64,000 nucleotides of DNA from contig JBFHGJ010000017.1 in the NCBI GenBank assembly GCA_041583135.1, positions 1 through 64,000 of the forward strand. The letters are read 5' to 3'. Below the pieces are notes generated by a model. It searched no databases and was not told the origin of the DNA. It saw nothing but the letters and a program-made list of their open reading frames with translations. This document shows, piece after piece, positions 43,391 through 53,600 of this stretch (position 1 is its first letter; each line of letters starts with the position of its first letter). This DNA comes from JABSOG01 sp041583135 (GTDB lineage Bacteria > Pseudomonadota > Gammaproteobacteria > Enterobacterales > Alteromonadaceae). A program made the position numbers and the translations under genes.

Positions 43391-45100
43391 ATGGCAAGAC
43401 CTAAGTTAAAAATGCGCCTTGGTGATCTACTGGTTCACGAAGGCATCATCAATGAAGAACAGCTGATGGAAGCGCTCAAAGAGCAAAAAAGCTCTGGGCG
43501 AAAACTCGGTTCGGCATTGGTCGATTTGGCGCACATCAGCGAAGAAGAACTCCTGCGCTTTTTGGCGCAGCAGTTAGATGTGCCATTTTTAGATATATCT
43601 CAACGACGTATCGACAGTGCTGCGGTTCAATTGCTGCCAGAAGTTCATGCCCGACGTCACCGCGCTTTGGTAATAGAAGATAACGGCTCAGAAGTGCTGA
43701 TTGGCATGAGCGACCCGGCAGATTTGAGCGGTCTTGACCAAATTGCGCCAATGTTGGCGCCAAAAGCCATCAAGATTGCGGTGGTAAAAGAGTCTCAGAT
43801 CTTAGAGGTGTTCGATAAGCTTTATCGTCGCACCAAAGAGATTGAATCTTTTGCTCAGCAGCTACAGGAAGAATACGAAGAAACCTCCGATCTCAATTTT
43901 GCCAACTTAACCTCCGACACCGAAGGCGACGCGGCGGTTGTGCAGCTGCTACGCACCATCTTCGAAGATGCGGTGATGGCTGGGGCGTCGGATATTCACA
44001 TCGAGCCTGACGAGGGCGTGATCCGCATTCGCCAGCGTATTGACGGGGTTTTGCAGGAAAATGTGCTCAAAGAAGCCAACATCGCCTCTGCCTTGGTACT
44101 GCGCTTAAAATTGATGGGCACTTTGGATATCTCAGAGAAGCGTTTACCACAAGATGGCCGCTTCAATATCAAAGTGCGTGGTCATAGTGTCGATGTGCGT
44201 ATGTCCACCATGCCGACACAATATGGCGAGTCAGTGGTGATGCGTTTACTTGACCAGACTGGCGGCTTGCGGACGTTGGAGCAAACCGGGATGCCGCCGG
44301 AATTGTTATCGAGGATCAGGGGCTTAATTCATCGTCCCCACGGGATGATTTTGGTTACGGGTCCCACCGGATCCGGTAAAACCACTACCCTGTATGGGGC
44401 CTTATCTGAACTGAACAAGGCCGAGAAAAAGATCATTACCGTAGAAGATCCGGTGGAGTATCGTCTACCGCGAATCAATCAGGTGCAGGTAAACCAAAAA
44501 ATCGGACTCGATTTTTCTACCGTACTACGCACCACTTTGCGTCAAGACCCCGATATCCTGATGGTGGGGGAGATGCGTGATCAGGAAACTGCGCAGATAG
44601 GTCTGCGTGGCGCCTTAACCGGTCACTTGGTGCTTTCGACTTTGCATACCAATGATGCCATTACCAGTGCATTACGCTTGGTGGATATGGGCGCGCCGCC
44701 TTATTTGGTGGCAAGTTCGTTACGAGGTGTTATCGCCCAGCGCTTGGTACGTAAAGTCTGTGACAAATGCCGCACCGAATCTAAGCCCACCGCGCAAGAA
44801 TTGGCGTGGCTGGAGCAGTTGTCTAACAAGGATATGAGTGAATTGACCTTTTATAGCGGCACCGGTTGTCAAAGTTGCAACCATACCGGCTATCGCGGTC
44901 GTATTGGTGTTTTTGAACTGCTGGAAATGAACACGGCAATGATGGATGCGTTGCGCCGTGAAGATACCGAAGGCTTCGCCATTGAAGCCAGAGCCGATAC
45001 GCGCTTCAAGCCTTTTGGGGTGATGGCCTTTGAGTACGCTTTAAAAGGCATTACCACGGTTGAAGAAGTGCTTAGGGTGGCCGAACACATCACCGAGTAA
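43391..45100 (+). CDS. mshE: MSHA pilus extension ATPase MshE
   Basis: 569-residue GspE/PilB-family ATPase that powers pilin assembly. The N-terminal MshEN domain keeps the c-di-GMP-binding pattern: RLGDLLVHEGIINEEQLMEA from Arg9 and a second copy KLGSALVDLAHISEEELLRF. Walker A GPTGSGKTT is near 323, Walker B LMVGEMRD near 395, and a zinc Cys pair set (CDKC, CQSC) near 457-495. So the motor is likely activated by c-di-GMP, as shown for V. cholerae MshE. Confidence 0.94.
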   Translation: MARPKLKMRLGDLLVHEGIINEEQLMEALKEQKSSGRKLGSALVDLAHISEEELLRFLAQQLDVPFLDISQRRIDSAAVQLLPEVHARRHRALVIEDNGSEVLIGMSDPADLSGLDQIAPMLAPKAIKIAVVKESQILEVFDKLYRRTKEIESFAQQLQEEYEETSDLNFANLTSDTEGDAAVVQLLRTIFEDAVMAGASDIHIEPDEGVIRIRQRIDGVLQENVLKEANIASALVLRLKLMGTLDISEKRLPQDGRFNIKVRGHSVDVRMSTMPTQYGESVVMRLLDQTGGLRTLEQTGMPPELLSRIRGLIHRPHGMILVTGPTGSGKTTTLYGALSELNKAEKKIITVEDPVEYRLPRINQVQVNQKIGLDFSTVLRTTLRQDPDILMVGEMRDQETAQIGLRGALTGHLVLSTLHTNDAITSALRLVDMGAPPYLVASSLRGVIAQRLVRKVCDKCRTESKPTAQELAWLEQLSNKDMSELTFYSGTGCQSCNHTGYRGRIGVFELLEMNTAMMDALRREDTEGFAIEARADTRFKPFGVMAFEYALKGITTVEEVLRVAEHITE

Positions 45101-45105
45101 AGCCG

Positions 45106-46323
45106 ATGCCTTTATATGATTACAAAGGGCGTAATGCCAAAGGAGAGTTGGTTACAGGACAACTGGAAGCGAGCAATGAATCGGGGGTTGCCGATCTGTT
45201 GATGCGCCGTTCGATTATTCCGGTTGAAATCAAGCCCGGTAAGCTTGCCGAAGACAGTCAGTGGAGTTTAGAGCGCTTTTTTACCCCTGGGGTCAAGCTT
45301 GATGACTTATTGATCTTCTCGCGCCAAATGCACGCGCTGACCAAGGCTGGCATTCCAATCATTCGGGCATTGTTGGGGCTGGCGGAAAATACCAGTTCGG
45401 TGCGGCTTAAAAAGGCTTTGTTTGATGTTGCCTCTCAGCTGGAGCGCGGTAAGACGCTTTCAGCGGCAATGATGACCCACCCTGAGGTGTTCAATAAGCT
45501 GCTGGCCAGTATTGTACATGTCGGTGAAAATACCGGTCAGTTGGACGAAGCTTTTATTCAAATCATTGATTACTTTGAAAAAGAGCAAGAAACCCGCAAG
45601 CAGATCAAACAAGCCACCGGTTATCCTAAGATGGTGCTTGTCGCCATTACCGCAGCCCTGTTTCTGCTCAATATCAAAGTGATCCCGGTTTTTGCCAATA
45701 TGTTTGCCAAGTTTGGCAACGAACTGCCTTGGACCACCAAAGCACTATTGGCGTCATCAGAGTTTTTTGTCAACTTTTGGCCGCATTTGCTGGTCGCTAT
45801 CGGTGGTAGCATTTTTGCGATAAAGCGTTATGTCAAAACCGAAGAAGGCAACTATAAATGGGATCGCTACCAGCTGAAAATGCCGCTGATCGGCAATATT
45901 TTAGAACGGGCTGTACTGGGCCGTTTTGCCCGCAGCTTCGCCATGATGCTGCGCTCCGGCGTGCCTTTGACCAGCGCCCTAACGCTAGTGTCCGATGCGG
46001 TGGATAACGTCTATATGGCGAAAAAGATTCTTGGTATGCGCCAATCGATTGAGCGTGGCGATAGCCTGTTGCGTGCGTCTAACCGCTCCGAAATGTTCAC
46101 GCCGTTGGTATTACAAATGATAGCGGTAGGCGAGGAAACCGGTCAGGTTGAAGATTTGCTTTCGGAGGTAGCCAATTACTATGAGCGCGAAGTTGACTAC
46201 GATCTAAAGAACCTGACAGCCAAAATAGAACCTATTCTCGTGGCTGTCGTGGCCAGTATGGTCTTGGTTCTTGCACTGGGCATATTTACGCCAATGTGGG
46301 ACATGATGGGGAACGTCGGTTAA
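45106..46323 (+). CDS. mshG: MSHA inner-membrane platform protein MshG (PilC-like)
   Basis: 405 residues of the GspF/PilC family: two cytoplasmic helical domains (about 65-190 and 270-390) and three membrane helices near 170-195, 220-240 and 375-398. LIFSRQMHALTKAGIPIIRA and the repeat RFARSFAMMLRSGVPLTSAL are the paired family signatures. It starts 5 bases after mshE and works with it as the assembly base. Confidence 0.94.
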   Translation: MPLYDYKGRNAKGELVTGQLEASNESGVADLLMRRSIIPVEIKPGKLAEDSQWSLERFFTPGVKLDDLLIFSRQMHALTKAGIPIIRALLGLAENTSSVRLKKALFDVASQLERGKTLSAAMMTHPEVFNKLLASIVHVGENTGQLDEAFIQIIDYFEKEQETRKQIKQATGYPKMVLVAITAALFLLNIKVIPVFANMFAKFGNELPWTTKALLASSEFFVNFWPHLLVAIGGSIFAIKRYVKTEEGNYKWDRYQLKMPLIGNILERAVLGRFARSFAMMLRSGVPLTSALTLVSDAVDNVYMAKKILGMRQSIERGDSLLRASNRSEMFTPLVLQMIAVGEETGQVEDLLSEVANYYEREVDYDLKNLTAKIEPILVAVVASMVLVLALGIFTPMWDMMGNVG

Positions 46324-46341
46324 GCAAAGCGAGAAGCCCAA

Positions 46342-46884
46342 TTGAAACACTCTAAAGTGAAAGTCGCCAAACCCAATGCCCTTGTTCATTTTGCTATTTG
46401 GCTGGTGCTATTTATCATCTTGTTGTCTGTCGGAATGCGTCATTATTTTTCGGTGTTTGATTTTGCCGAGAACGCTGAAGCGCAAACTGCGGTACAGAAC
46501 TTTGCCCAGTCGGTGAGCAGTCTGCACAATGAGTGGTTGCTCAAGGGCAAGCCACAGCGTATTCATATGAAGTCTCTAGATGCGCAAGGTAACCCGGATA
46601 AAGACTGGTTAATATTCATGAATCGCGATGGTTGGCCGATAAACGTGCTGGACGGTACGCAAGTCCCCGATTGCACCGCCTTGTGGTATGCCTTGCAAAA
46701 AAGCGACAGACTCAAGTTTCAAAGTCGCTTGTTGAAATACTATCGCAATGGCGTCGGTGAACTGGTTAGCGACAGAACACAAGGCAGTGAGGTTTGGCTT
46801 TGCCAAAACATCTTGGCAAGTAAATTGCATTTTAGTTACCGGCTGGATACTGGTAAGGTTGAAATACTCACTGGTATCGATTGA
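46342..46884 (+). CDS. mshF: MSHA biogenesis protein MshF
   Basis: 180 residues from a TTG start at 46342, with GAGAAG upstream; no ATG gives a complete protein. One N-terminal membrane helix (about 14-33) is followed by a periplasmic domain (NRDGWPINVLDGTQVPDCTA) resembling minor pseudopilins without a processed leader. It is 18 bases after mshG. Role poorly known; assigned by position and general resemblance. Confidence 0.75.
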   Translation: MKHSKVKVAKPNALVHFAIWLVLFIILLSVGMRHYFSVFDFAENAEAQTAVQNFAQSVSSLHNEWLLKGKPQRIHMKSLDAQGNPDKDWLIFMNRDGWPINVLDGTQVPDCTALWYALQKSDRLKFQSRLLKYYRNGVGELVSDRTQGSEVWLCQNILASKLHFSYRLDTGKVEILTGID

Positions 46885-47005
46885 ATCGATGAAGACTTAG
46901 TCGATGAGTTGACACAAATTGACATAAGTCAGACAGGTTTACAGCATTTTAATTTATTGTAAATATTAGTATACTGGCGGACAGTAAGGGGAGTTGGTTG
47001 CATTT

Positions 47006-47590
47006 ATGAATAAGGTTCGAGGGTTTACCCTGATTGAACTCATTGCCGTAGTGGTGATCTTGGGCTTTTTGGCGGCGACCGCGGTGCCTAAGTTTATCAA
47101 TGCGACCGATGATGCTAAAGATGCGTCGGTTGAAGGGGTCGCCGGTGGTATTGCGTCGGCAGTATCTCTAGTAAAAGCGCAGTGGGAGTTAACAGGAAAG
47201 GCGCTGACAACGAGCATCGGCTCGTCGGCCAACAATGCCGCAGCGGTCGTGATGGAAAACACCACTATATGGGTCAATAGCTCAGGTTACCCGGTGTCGG
47301 CAGGTAGCGTGCCTTCGTCTATTACGCCAACGGCCGCCACCTGTGAGTTGACTTTCGATAACATTTTACAAAATTCACCGTCTTCGACTACGGTCAGCAC
47401 CCAAGTCACCAGCCGATACTTTGTTTCGGCGGCGAATGTCGGTGGACAATCAAGCTGCGTTTATCATTTGATGGAGTCGCTTGATAAAGCCTCGGGTAAT
47501 GTCGGCTCTCCGACAGTTGCAACAGGCACAGGATTTTATTACTCTCCGGGCATTGGCAAGGTAGAGGTATTTGGATTAAGTCAGGGTTAG
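47006..47590 (+). CDS. mshB: MSHA minor pilin MshB
   Basis: 194-residue type IV prepilin. A six-residue leader (MNKVRG) precedes the processed helix FTLIELIAVVVILGFLAATA with Glu5. The C-terminal globular domain contains three cysteines, including CELTF and CVYHL. I prefer ATG 47006 because it gives a normal leader; TTG 46994 lies one base from the AGGGGAG ribosome site. It follows a 121-base gap with two TTGACA hexamers, so a promoter for the pilin genes may start here. Confidence 0.85.
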   Translation: MNKVRGFTLIELIAVVVILGFLAATAVPKFINATDDAKDASVEGVAGGIASAVSLVKAQWELTGKALTTSIGSSANNAAAVVMENTTIWVNSSGYPVSAGSVPSSITPTAATCELTFDNILQNSPSSTTVSTQVTSRYFVSAANVGGQSSCVYHLMESLDKASGNVGSPTVATGTGFYYSPGIGKVEVFGLSQG

Positions 47591-47684
47591 AGACTTTTAC
47601 ATGCCGGTTTAAGGATAAAACCGACAGAGCACGTTTTATTTCACTTTTAACTGGCCGTAAACGCGGCCGATTTGGAGATTTACT

Positions 47685-48200
47685 ATGAAAACCATGAAAA
47701 GCCAACAAGGTTTTACCCTGATCGAATTGATTGTTGTTATTGTTATTTTGGGCATCTTGGCAGTAACTGCTGCGCCTAAATTTGTTGATTTTGCCTCTGA
47801 TGCCAATAAGAGCGCATTGGCCGGTGTTAAAGGCAGCATTGCCAGTGCCAACACTGTTTACAACGCGAAAGCGGCCATCGACGGCAATGAAAAGGCCCCT
47901 ACTGCGACTGCCAATGGCGTGAACATGGTATATGGCTATCCAGCGGCTTCAAGCGCTGGTGTCATTTCAGCTGCCGGCTTATCTGCTGCGACTAACTTGA
48001 CCAGTGATTTCGTTTACTTTGACGATGCCACTGCGACGCCTCCAACTGTACATATCACTTCAACGAATAAGTTGACCACCATTGCCGGTGCTGCTGCAAC
48101 TAAAGCTGAGATCACAGCAACTAACTGCTATATTGTATACACACAGGCGGCTGATGCTAGCACAGCCTCTGGTGTGGCCATCACTTCAACTGGTTGCTAA
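47685..48200 (+). CDS. mshA: MSHA major pilin MshA
   Basis: 171-residue major pilin. A nine-residue leader ending in Gly precedes FTLIELIVVIVILGILAVTA with Glu5. The body is Ala/Thr-rich and low in charge, with a C-terminal disulfide pair (TNCYIVY and final Cys). GGAG lies just upstream, and a strong terminator directly after the gene fits a highly expressed monocistronic pilin message with read-through into mshC. A small hairpin (47605-47623) lies in the 94-base leader. Cut by the prepilin peptidase, encoded elsewhere. Confidence 0.9.
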   Translation: MKTMKSQQGFTLIELIVVIVILGILAVTAAPKFVDFASDANKSALAGVKGSIASANTVYNAKAAIDGNEKAPTATANGVNMVYGYPAASSAGVISAAGLSAATNLTSDFVYFDDATATPPTVHITSTNKLTTIAGAAATKAEITATNCYIVYTQAADASTASGVAITSTGC

Positions 48201-48215
48201 TGGTTGAACGGATTT

Positions 48216-48243
48216 AAAAAGGGGCGTACGCGCCCCTTTTTTG
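48216..48243 (+). terminator. Strong intrinsic terminator after mshA
   Basis: AAAAGGGGCG, the loop TACG, then CGCCCCTTTT and further T residues form a GC-rich stem with a U tail. It lies between the major pilin and the minor pilins mshCDOP, which suggests that it sets a high major-to-minor pilin ratio. Confidence 0.85.
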
Positions 48244-48268
48244 ATCAAGCCTGAATTAAGCTAAACCG

Positions 48269-48823
48269 ATGACCCCACGACCTGAGTTTGTCAAAGGCTT
48301 TACCATTATCGAATTGATTGTGGTGATTGTGCTGGTGGGTATTTTAGCCGTCAGCGCTGGGCCGAAATTGCTCAGTAAAGGCGAGTTTTCTGCGATGGCG
48401 ACGGCCAATCAATATGTTGCTCATTTGCGCTTGGTGCAACTCAAGGCGCTCAATCAACGGGGCGTCTGTCATAACTCTGTATTTGAAGATATTTCAGGGC
48501 AGAGTGTTGTTGGCTTACCGAGCAATAACAGCATGGTGTGCAACAGCACGACCGATGCTAATTCAAGAACCCCTCTTGACGGTAGTTCCATTGCTTTAAT
48601 ACATGGCACCACCAATGCCCTCATCAAAAACGCTCCTACCATTGTATTTGACAGCAATGGTGTGCCCTACCAGCCGACGGTTAATGTCGGTGGCACAGCG
48701 GTGACTTATGGCGATTGCAGTGGTGCCTGCAAATTCAAAGTGAGCGCACAAACCAGCGTTTATGTGTGTATAGAGTCACAAGGATACATTCATAAGGTGG
48801 ACAGCAGTTATGTCTGCCAATAA
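48269..48823 (+). CDS. mshC: MSHA minor prepilin MshC
   Basis: 184 residues. The leader ends at Gly10 (PEFVKG) and is followed by FTIIELIVVIVLVGILAVSA with Glu5. The globular part has several cysteines (CHNSV, CNSTT, CSGACK, CIESQ, terminal CQ) that could form two or three disulfides. It overlaps mshD by 14 bases. Probably part of the pilus initiation tip complex with MshD, MshO and MshP. Confidence 0.85.
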   Translation: MTPRPEFVKGFTIIELIVVIVLVGILAVSAGPKLLSKGEFSAMATANQYVAHLRLVQLKALNQRGVCHNSVFEDISGQSVVGLPSNNSMVCNSTTDANSRTPLDGSSIALIHGTTNALIKNAPTIVFDSNGVPYQPTVNVGGTAVTYGDCSGACKFKVSAQTSVYVCIESQGYIHKVDSSYVCQ

Positions 48824-49346
48824 GCGCGCTCAACAGGGATTTAGCCTAATAGAATTGATCGCCGGTATCGTGATTTTTGCGGTGGCGGTAAGCGCCATGA
48901 CCGGTGTGTTGTTTCCACATGCTCGAAAAAGCGTCGATCCGGTTTATCAAGTGCGTGCCGCCGAACTGGGGCAGTCGTTACTCAATGAGATCTTAGGCAA
49001 AGCGTTCGATGAGCAAACCGACTATACCACAGGACGACGTTGCGGCGAGGGGGGGACGAGCTGTACATTGGCTGGTGCTCTTGGTCCCGATGTGGCTGAA
49101 GCTGGGGTGAATGATTTTGACGATGTTGATGATTATGATGGCTATACTCAGCAGCAAGCGCAGCTCGACAATGGGGTCAATTACAACACCTTGTATCGCA
49201 ACTTCAGCTTTACCGTGAGTGTCGCCTATGACGGCGATTTCAACGGTGTGAACGACAACCTGACCATGGCCAAGCGGGTCGATATTGCGATCACCACGCC
49301 CGGCGGCGAGACTTTTCAGTTTTCTGGCTATAAGGGGAACTTTTGA
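48810..49346 (+). CDS. mshD: MSHA minor prepilin MshD
   Basis: 178 residues with a ten-residue leader ending in Gly, then FSLIELIAGIVIFAVAVSA and Glu5, as in PilV/GspI-type minor pilins. The body has a Cys pair (RRCGEGGTSC) and an acidic loop (DFDDVDDYDGY). Its stop overlaps the mshO start (TGATG), so translation is coupled. Confidence 0.85.
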   Translation: MSANKRAQQGFSLIELIAGIVIFAVAVSAMTGVLFPHARKSVDPVYQVRAAELGQSLLNEILGKAFDEQTDYTTGRRCGEGGTSCTLAGALGPDVAEAGVNDFDDVDDYDGYTQQQAQLDNGVNYNTLYRNFSFTVSVAYDGDFNGVNDNLTMAKRVDIAITTPGGETFQFSGYKGNF

Positions 49347-50176
49347 TGAGCGCTGGGCTGCGTAAAAAGCGGCATAGAGCGGCCGGTTTTACCCTTATTG
49401 AAATGGTGGCGGTGATAGTGGTGCTTGGCATAGTTACCGCTGGCTTTATCGACTTTTTGGGGCTGGGGACTAAGGTATATGTGGATGCGGTTGGCCGTGA
49501 ACAAGTGGTCAGTCAAACTCGCTACATGATGGAACGAGCGACCCGAGAAGTACGAGAAGCGCTGCCAAACAGCGTCAGAGTGGCGACGGTGGGCAATGTG
49601 CAGTGTATTGAATTTGTGCCGATTGCCGCCAGCTCGACTTATATCAATATTGCGGTTGCTCCCGAGGCGCCAAATAGTAGCGTGAAGCTCGTGATGCATG
49701 ATGTCGCAGGCATCGATGCCGATAAAATTGTGGTTTACCCTCTGTCGAGCTTTGACGTCTATGGCAGCGACCCGGCAACAGCAACCACAGGTAATATTTT
49801 TAAACTGGCGGCAGTGCCGGGGAACGGCAGCGCAGCGCAAACGGTCAACTTGCTCAATAGCGTTCGTTTTGATGCCGATTCACCTACCGGACGATACTTT
49901 TTGGTTAAAAATGCCGTGGCCTATTGTGCCGACAGCAACAGTGGCACCATAAGGCGTTATGGTAATTACTGGCCGCCTTTGGCCGGCCAACAGGTTCCGC
50001 CGCAAAACGCCATCGGAGTATTGATGGCGGAGAATCTTAAATCGGGAAGTGCGCCATTTGATTACGCGTCGGCGACTTTGGTGACCAATGCGGTCGTACA
50101 AATGACCTTTGACGTGGTGCGAAACGGCGAAGAAGTCAACTTTCATCACGAGGTACATTTGATCAATGTACCATAG
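49346..50176 (+). CDS. mshO: MSHA minor prepilin MshO
   Basis: 276 residues, the largest prepilin in the set. A basic 14-residue leader (LRKKRHRAAG) precedes FTLIEMVAVIVVLGIVTAG with Glu5. A long helix with SQTRYMMERATREVREAL and a large C-terminal domain follow, as in PilW/GspJ-type pseudopilins. ATG 49346 overlaps the mshD stop; the end overlaps mshP by 11 bases. Confidence 0.85.
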   Translation: MSAGLRKKRHRAAGFTLIEMVAVIVVLGIVTAGFIDFLGLGTKVYVDAVGREQVVSQTRYMMERATREVREALPNSVRVATVGNVQCIEFVPIAASSTYINIAVAPEAPNSSVKLVMHDVAGIDADKIVVYPLSSFDVYGSDPATATTGNIFKLAAVPGNGSAAQTVNLLNSVRFDADSPTGRYFLVKNAVAYCADSNSGTIRRYGNYWPPLAGQQVPPQNAIGVLMAENLKSGSAPFDYASATLVTNAVVQMTFDVVRNGEEVNFHHEVHLINVP

Positions 50177-50618
50177 ACGTTTTAAAACCCGTTCGTCGCA
50201 ACGCGGCAGTATGTTGTTGGTGGCGATATTTGTTCTCACGGTGATGATATTTCTCGCGGTGTCGATGCAGGATGTGTTTAGCAATGCCAGCCGTTCCGTT
50301 GCTTATGAAGTATATGGTACCCGAGCGCTGAGCGCGGCCAACGCCGGCGCAGAAAGCGCTTTGCAAAAAATATTCTATCCGGTGTCGGAGGCCGATAAAC
50401 TCAGCTTTAATGCCGATCAGGCGTCACTGACATTAAACCTCTCGGCGATTGACGGTTTTAATGGGTGTAACGTTGCGGTCACCGTTGGCCGTTTTACCAT
50501 TACCGATAGCGATTATTTTTACGATTATACCCACTACAGAGTTGAGAGCACTGCAACCTGTGTGGCCGGTGACTTTAAGACGGTGCGTACGGTTTCAGTT
50601 GAAGGCCGAGAGCGATAG
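50166..50618 (+). CDS. mshP: MSHA biogenesis protein MshP (PilX-like)
   Basis: 150 residues. The basic N-terminus RRFKTRSSQRG is followed by SMLLVAIFVLTVMIFLAVSM, a pilin-type helix without the Glu at position 5. The same loss is seen in PilX/GspK-type tip pseudopilins. The region with SAANAGAESALQKIFYP matches PilX-like proteins. It overlaps mshO and precedes the first mshQ-like gene by 60 bases. Confidence 0.82.
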   Translation: MYHRRFKTRSSQRGSMLLVAIFVLTVMIFLAVSMQDVFSNASRSVAYEVYGTRALSAANAGAESALQKIFYPVSEADKLSFNADQASLTLNLSAIDGFNGCNVAVTVGRFTITDSDYFYDYTHYRVESTATCVAGDFKTVRTVSVEGRER

Positions 50619-50678
50619 ATTGAGCGTCGGCGGGGTTACGGGCTATACTGAAGCTTGTTGTGCTTCTAAGGTAAGTGG

Positions 50679-53600
50679 TTGTTGAACATGCAAAAAGCGG
50701 TGACGAGTATCACAAACAGTGGGTTGCGCTTGACGGTGTTGCTGGTGGCGATGTTGACCGGCAGCCATGCCTTTGCACAATGTTCAGAGTATATGGGTCG
50801 TGCAACTATCAATGAGATCAGCACCATTCATAATTGGAAGCTCAACTACGGCGACTATATCGAAGCGGTGTTGCTTGATTCGAGCATTCCAACCTCGGTC
50901 ACCGATGAATGGAGCTTGATGATTTGTTCCAACACCTGTAACTGGGCACATTTGTCTACCTTTACCAAGTCTGGCTCTTATTTTACTCGCGATAATGATT
51001 TTGTTTGGGGATTCATCAACTGGAACGGCAGTTTTGATGTGATGCTGCGTGATAAATGGGGTTATACCATCGATTATGTTACCGTCAACAGCCATAGCGC
51101 TCAGCACCCTTCATGCAGCTTAAAATATGACTCCACTGCGTGGTCGAGTACATCCACTCGACGAACCCGCAGATTGCCCGATAGTACAGGTGATTGGGAT
51201 ACTCCACCGGGTAATTCACAGCCTTCGACAGAAGGTGAGTCAAATACGACACCACCTGCCGGCGCGGCAACCCTAAGCATCGATGATGTTACTGTGAGCC
51301 AAGGGACTGACGCCGTATTTACCATCAACTTGCCCGGCAACAGCTATAGTGTCACGATCAATTATTCAACATTTGATGGCAGCGCAACCGGCGGCACCGA
51401 CTATACCATCACAACTGGCTCGCTGGTGATACCAGCTGGAACGACAACCGGCACGATAACCGTGCCTACTTTGACCAGCGGTGCAACGCAAGAGCAGGTG
51501 TTTTATTTGCTGTTGGACTCGGTAACCAACGCCAATGTGCCAGATCATGTTGCTATCGGCACCATTGAAGCGGCAGGTGCGGCTATCGATCATTACCGCT
51601 TAGAATATGACGGCAGTGCGCTAACCTGTGAGTCTGAGACTGTTACCATTAAGGCCTGCACCGATGCCAACTGTTCGGCGTTGTACGCTAGCCCGGCTGC
51701 CGTAACCTTTACGGTGGCGACAGACGAACCCAGTAGTTCTAACGTCAATGTGAACTTTACCGGTTCAACGACTATTACCGTGTCTGAGTCGGCGGTAACC
51801 ACGGTGACCATGAGCCTCTCGGGGCAAAGCCCAACCGGGGCGCTTAAATGTTATAAAAACAATGTGCTTGACGGCACATGTAGCTATCAGACCAGTGATA
51901 CCGGTTTTATTTTTTATAATCAAAGCGCCGCCAATACCACCATTCCTACGCAAATCGCGGCGAAACCTTCCAATGTCGCACCAAACGCGGCGAATATTGT
52001 GTTAAAAGCGGTGCAAACCAATACCACAACGGGCGCTTGTGAAGCGCTGTTTGCCAACAACCAAACGGTTGCAGTCGAGCTTGCCTATCAGTGTCAGGAG
52101 CCATCAAGTTGCACCAACAATGCATTACAGATCAGCAACAACGGCAATAACTTCACTTTGGCTACCAATGGCGCCTACAGCAGCCATAATTTATTGTTTG
52201 CCAGCGGTTCGGCGGCGGAAATTGTGCTTAATTATCCCGATGCTGGAAAAATACAGCTCTCTGCACAAAAAACCATTGAGTTAGGTGGCGATATACCGGC
52301 CCAGCAAAGCAAAACCCTAAGCGGCAATACCGCGCCATTTATCGTTCGTCCTTTTGGTTTTTACGTCAATTTGGCGACCAACCCAGGGGCCAGTGATGTT
52401 AGCGGTGGAGTTTTTAAAAAAGCCGGAGAGTTATTTGATGTAACGGTTTCAGCGGTGCAATGGCAAAGTGCCGACGATAGCGATAACAATGGGGTGCCCG
52501 ACAGTCACGGAGCACTTGCCGATAATGCCCTTACCCCTAATTTTGGCCGTGAGAGTAACCCTGAGCAGGTTATTTTGACGCATACCTTACTTAGCCCTGC
52601 CGCTGGCAATGTGGGCGTGCTGAGTAACAACATTTTCTCTGGCTTTAGCAATGGCCAATCATCGCGCACCGGCAACAATGGCATGAGCTGGAATGAGGTT
52701 GGGATAATCAGCTTAAGCGCCACTAGCGATAGTGATTATCTCAACACCGGCAGCAATTTGGTGGTGCAAAATGCCATTGGCAATGTCGGTCGTTTTGTGC
52801 CGAGCCACTTTCGCTTGAATGTACCAACCTTTACCCCGGGTTGTGGTGCTTTTAGTTATATTGATCAGCCCTTTAATTTGGCCTTTACTTTGTCAGCGCT
52901 TGGTGTCGGTGATATTGCTTTGAGTAATTATGATAGCGGCAACAGTAATGATTTCCACGGGCTGGCTTTCATTGCCTTAGTCGCAGAGAACGATGATGAC
53001 GGCAACGACCTTGGTGCAAGAATTGACATTGCCGGTCTCAACGGGGATGGCCGCTGGCAAAATGGCGTGATGAATGTCAATGAGACACCTAAATTCACGC
53101 GCTCTGGTATCGATGGTCCTTTTGACAACCTGTTTTTGGGCGTCAAACTCGATGATGGCGATAACGGTGTGGCGCTGTCATTGCTTAGTAGCGGCGGTAG
53201 CGGCACCGATATGAATGCGTCAACCACCGGTGCTTGTACTCTAGGTGGCTCATGCGACGCAATGGCGCTGCATAGCAGTTCGACCATCTTTCGTCTCGGA
53301 CGACTTGGGGCGCAGGAGGTGTTTGGTCCTGCCAATAGCCGATTGAGTTTGCCTTTGTATACGCAATATTTTGATGGCAGCCGCTTTGTGATCAATACAT
53401 TGGATAATTGCAGCACATTGTTATCCAGTGAGGTGGCACTGACGGGGAGCGCTGCCAGTCCTTTTGCTGCGAGTTACGATGTCAAGTCGTTGCAAAGCGG
53501 CATTGTTGTCGGCTCGACAACCGTCGTGACTTCACTGCAAACCACTTCGACTCAAATGAGCGCAGTATCTGGGCTGTTTGATCTGACCTTGAGTGCGCCG

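Noticed and set aside
46938..46963. Inverted repeat TTTACA...TGTAAA before mshB
   Set aside because: Only six bases per arm with an AT-rich 14-base middle; likely chance in an AT-rich promoter region.
49328..49840. A 170-codon minus-strand frame across mshD/mshO
   Set aside because: Antisense shadow of a clear prepilin gene.
52928..53416. A 162-codon minus-strand frame inside the first mshQ-like gene
   Set aside because: Ser/Pro-rich antisense translation typical of a shadow frame.
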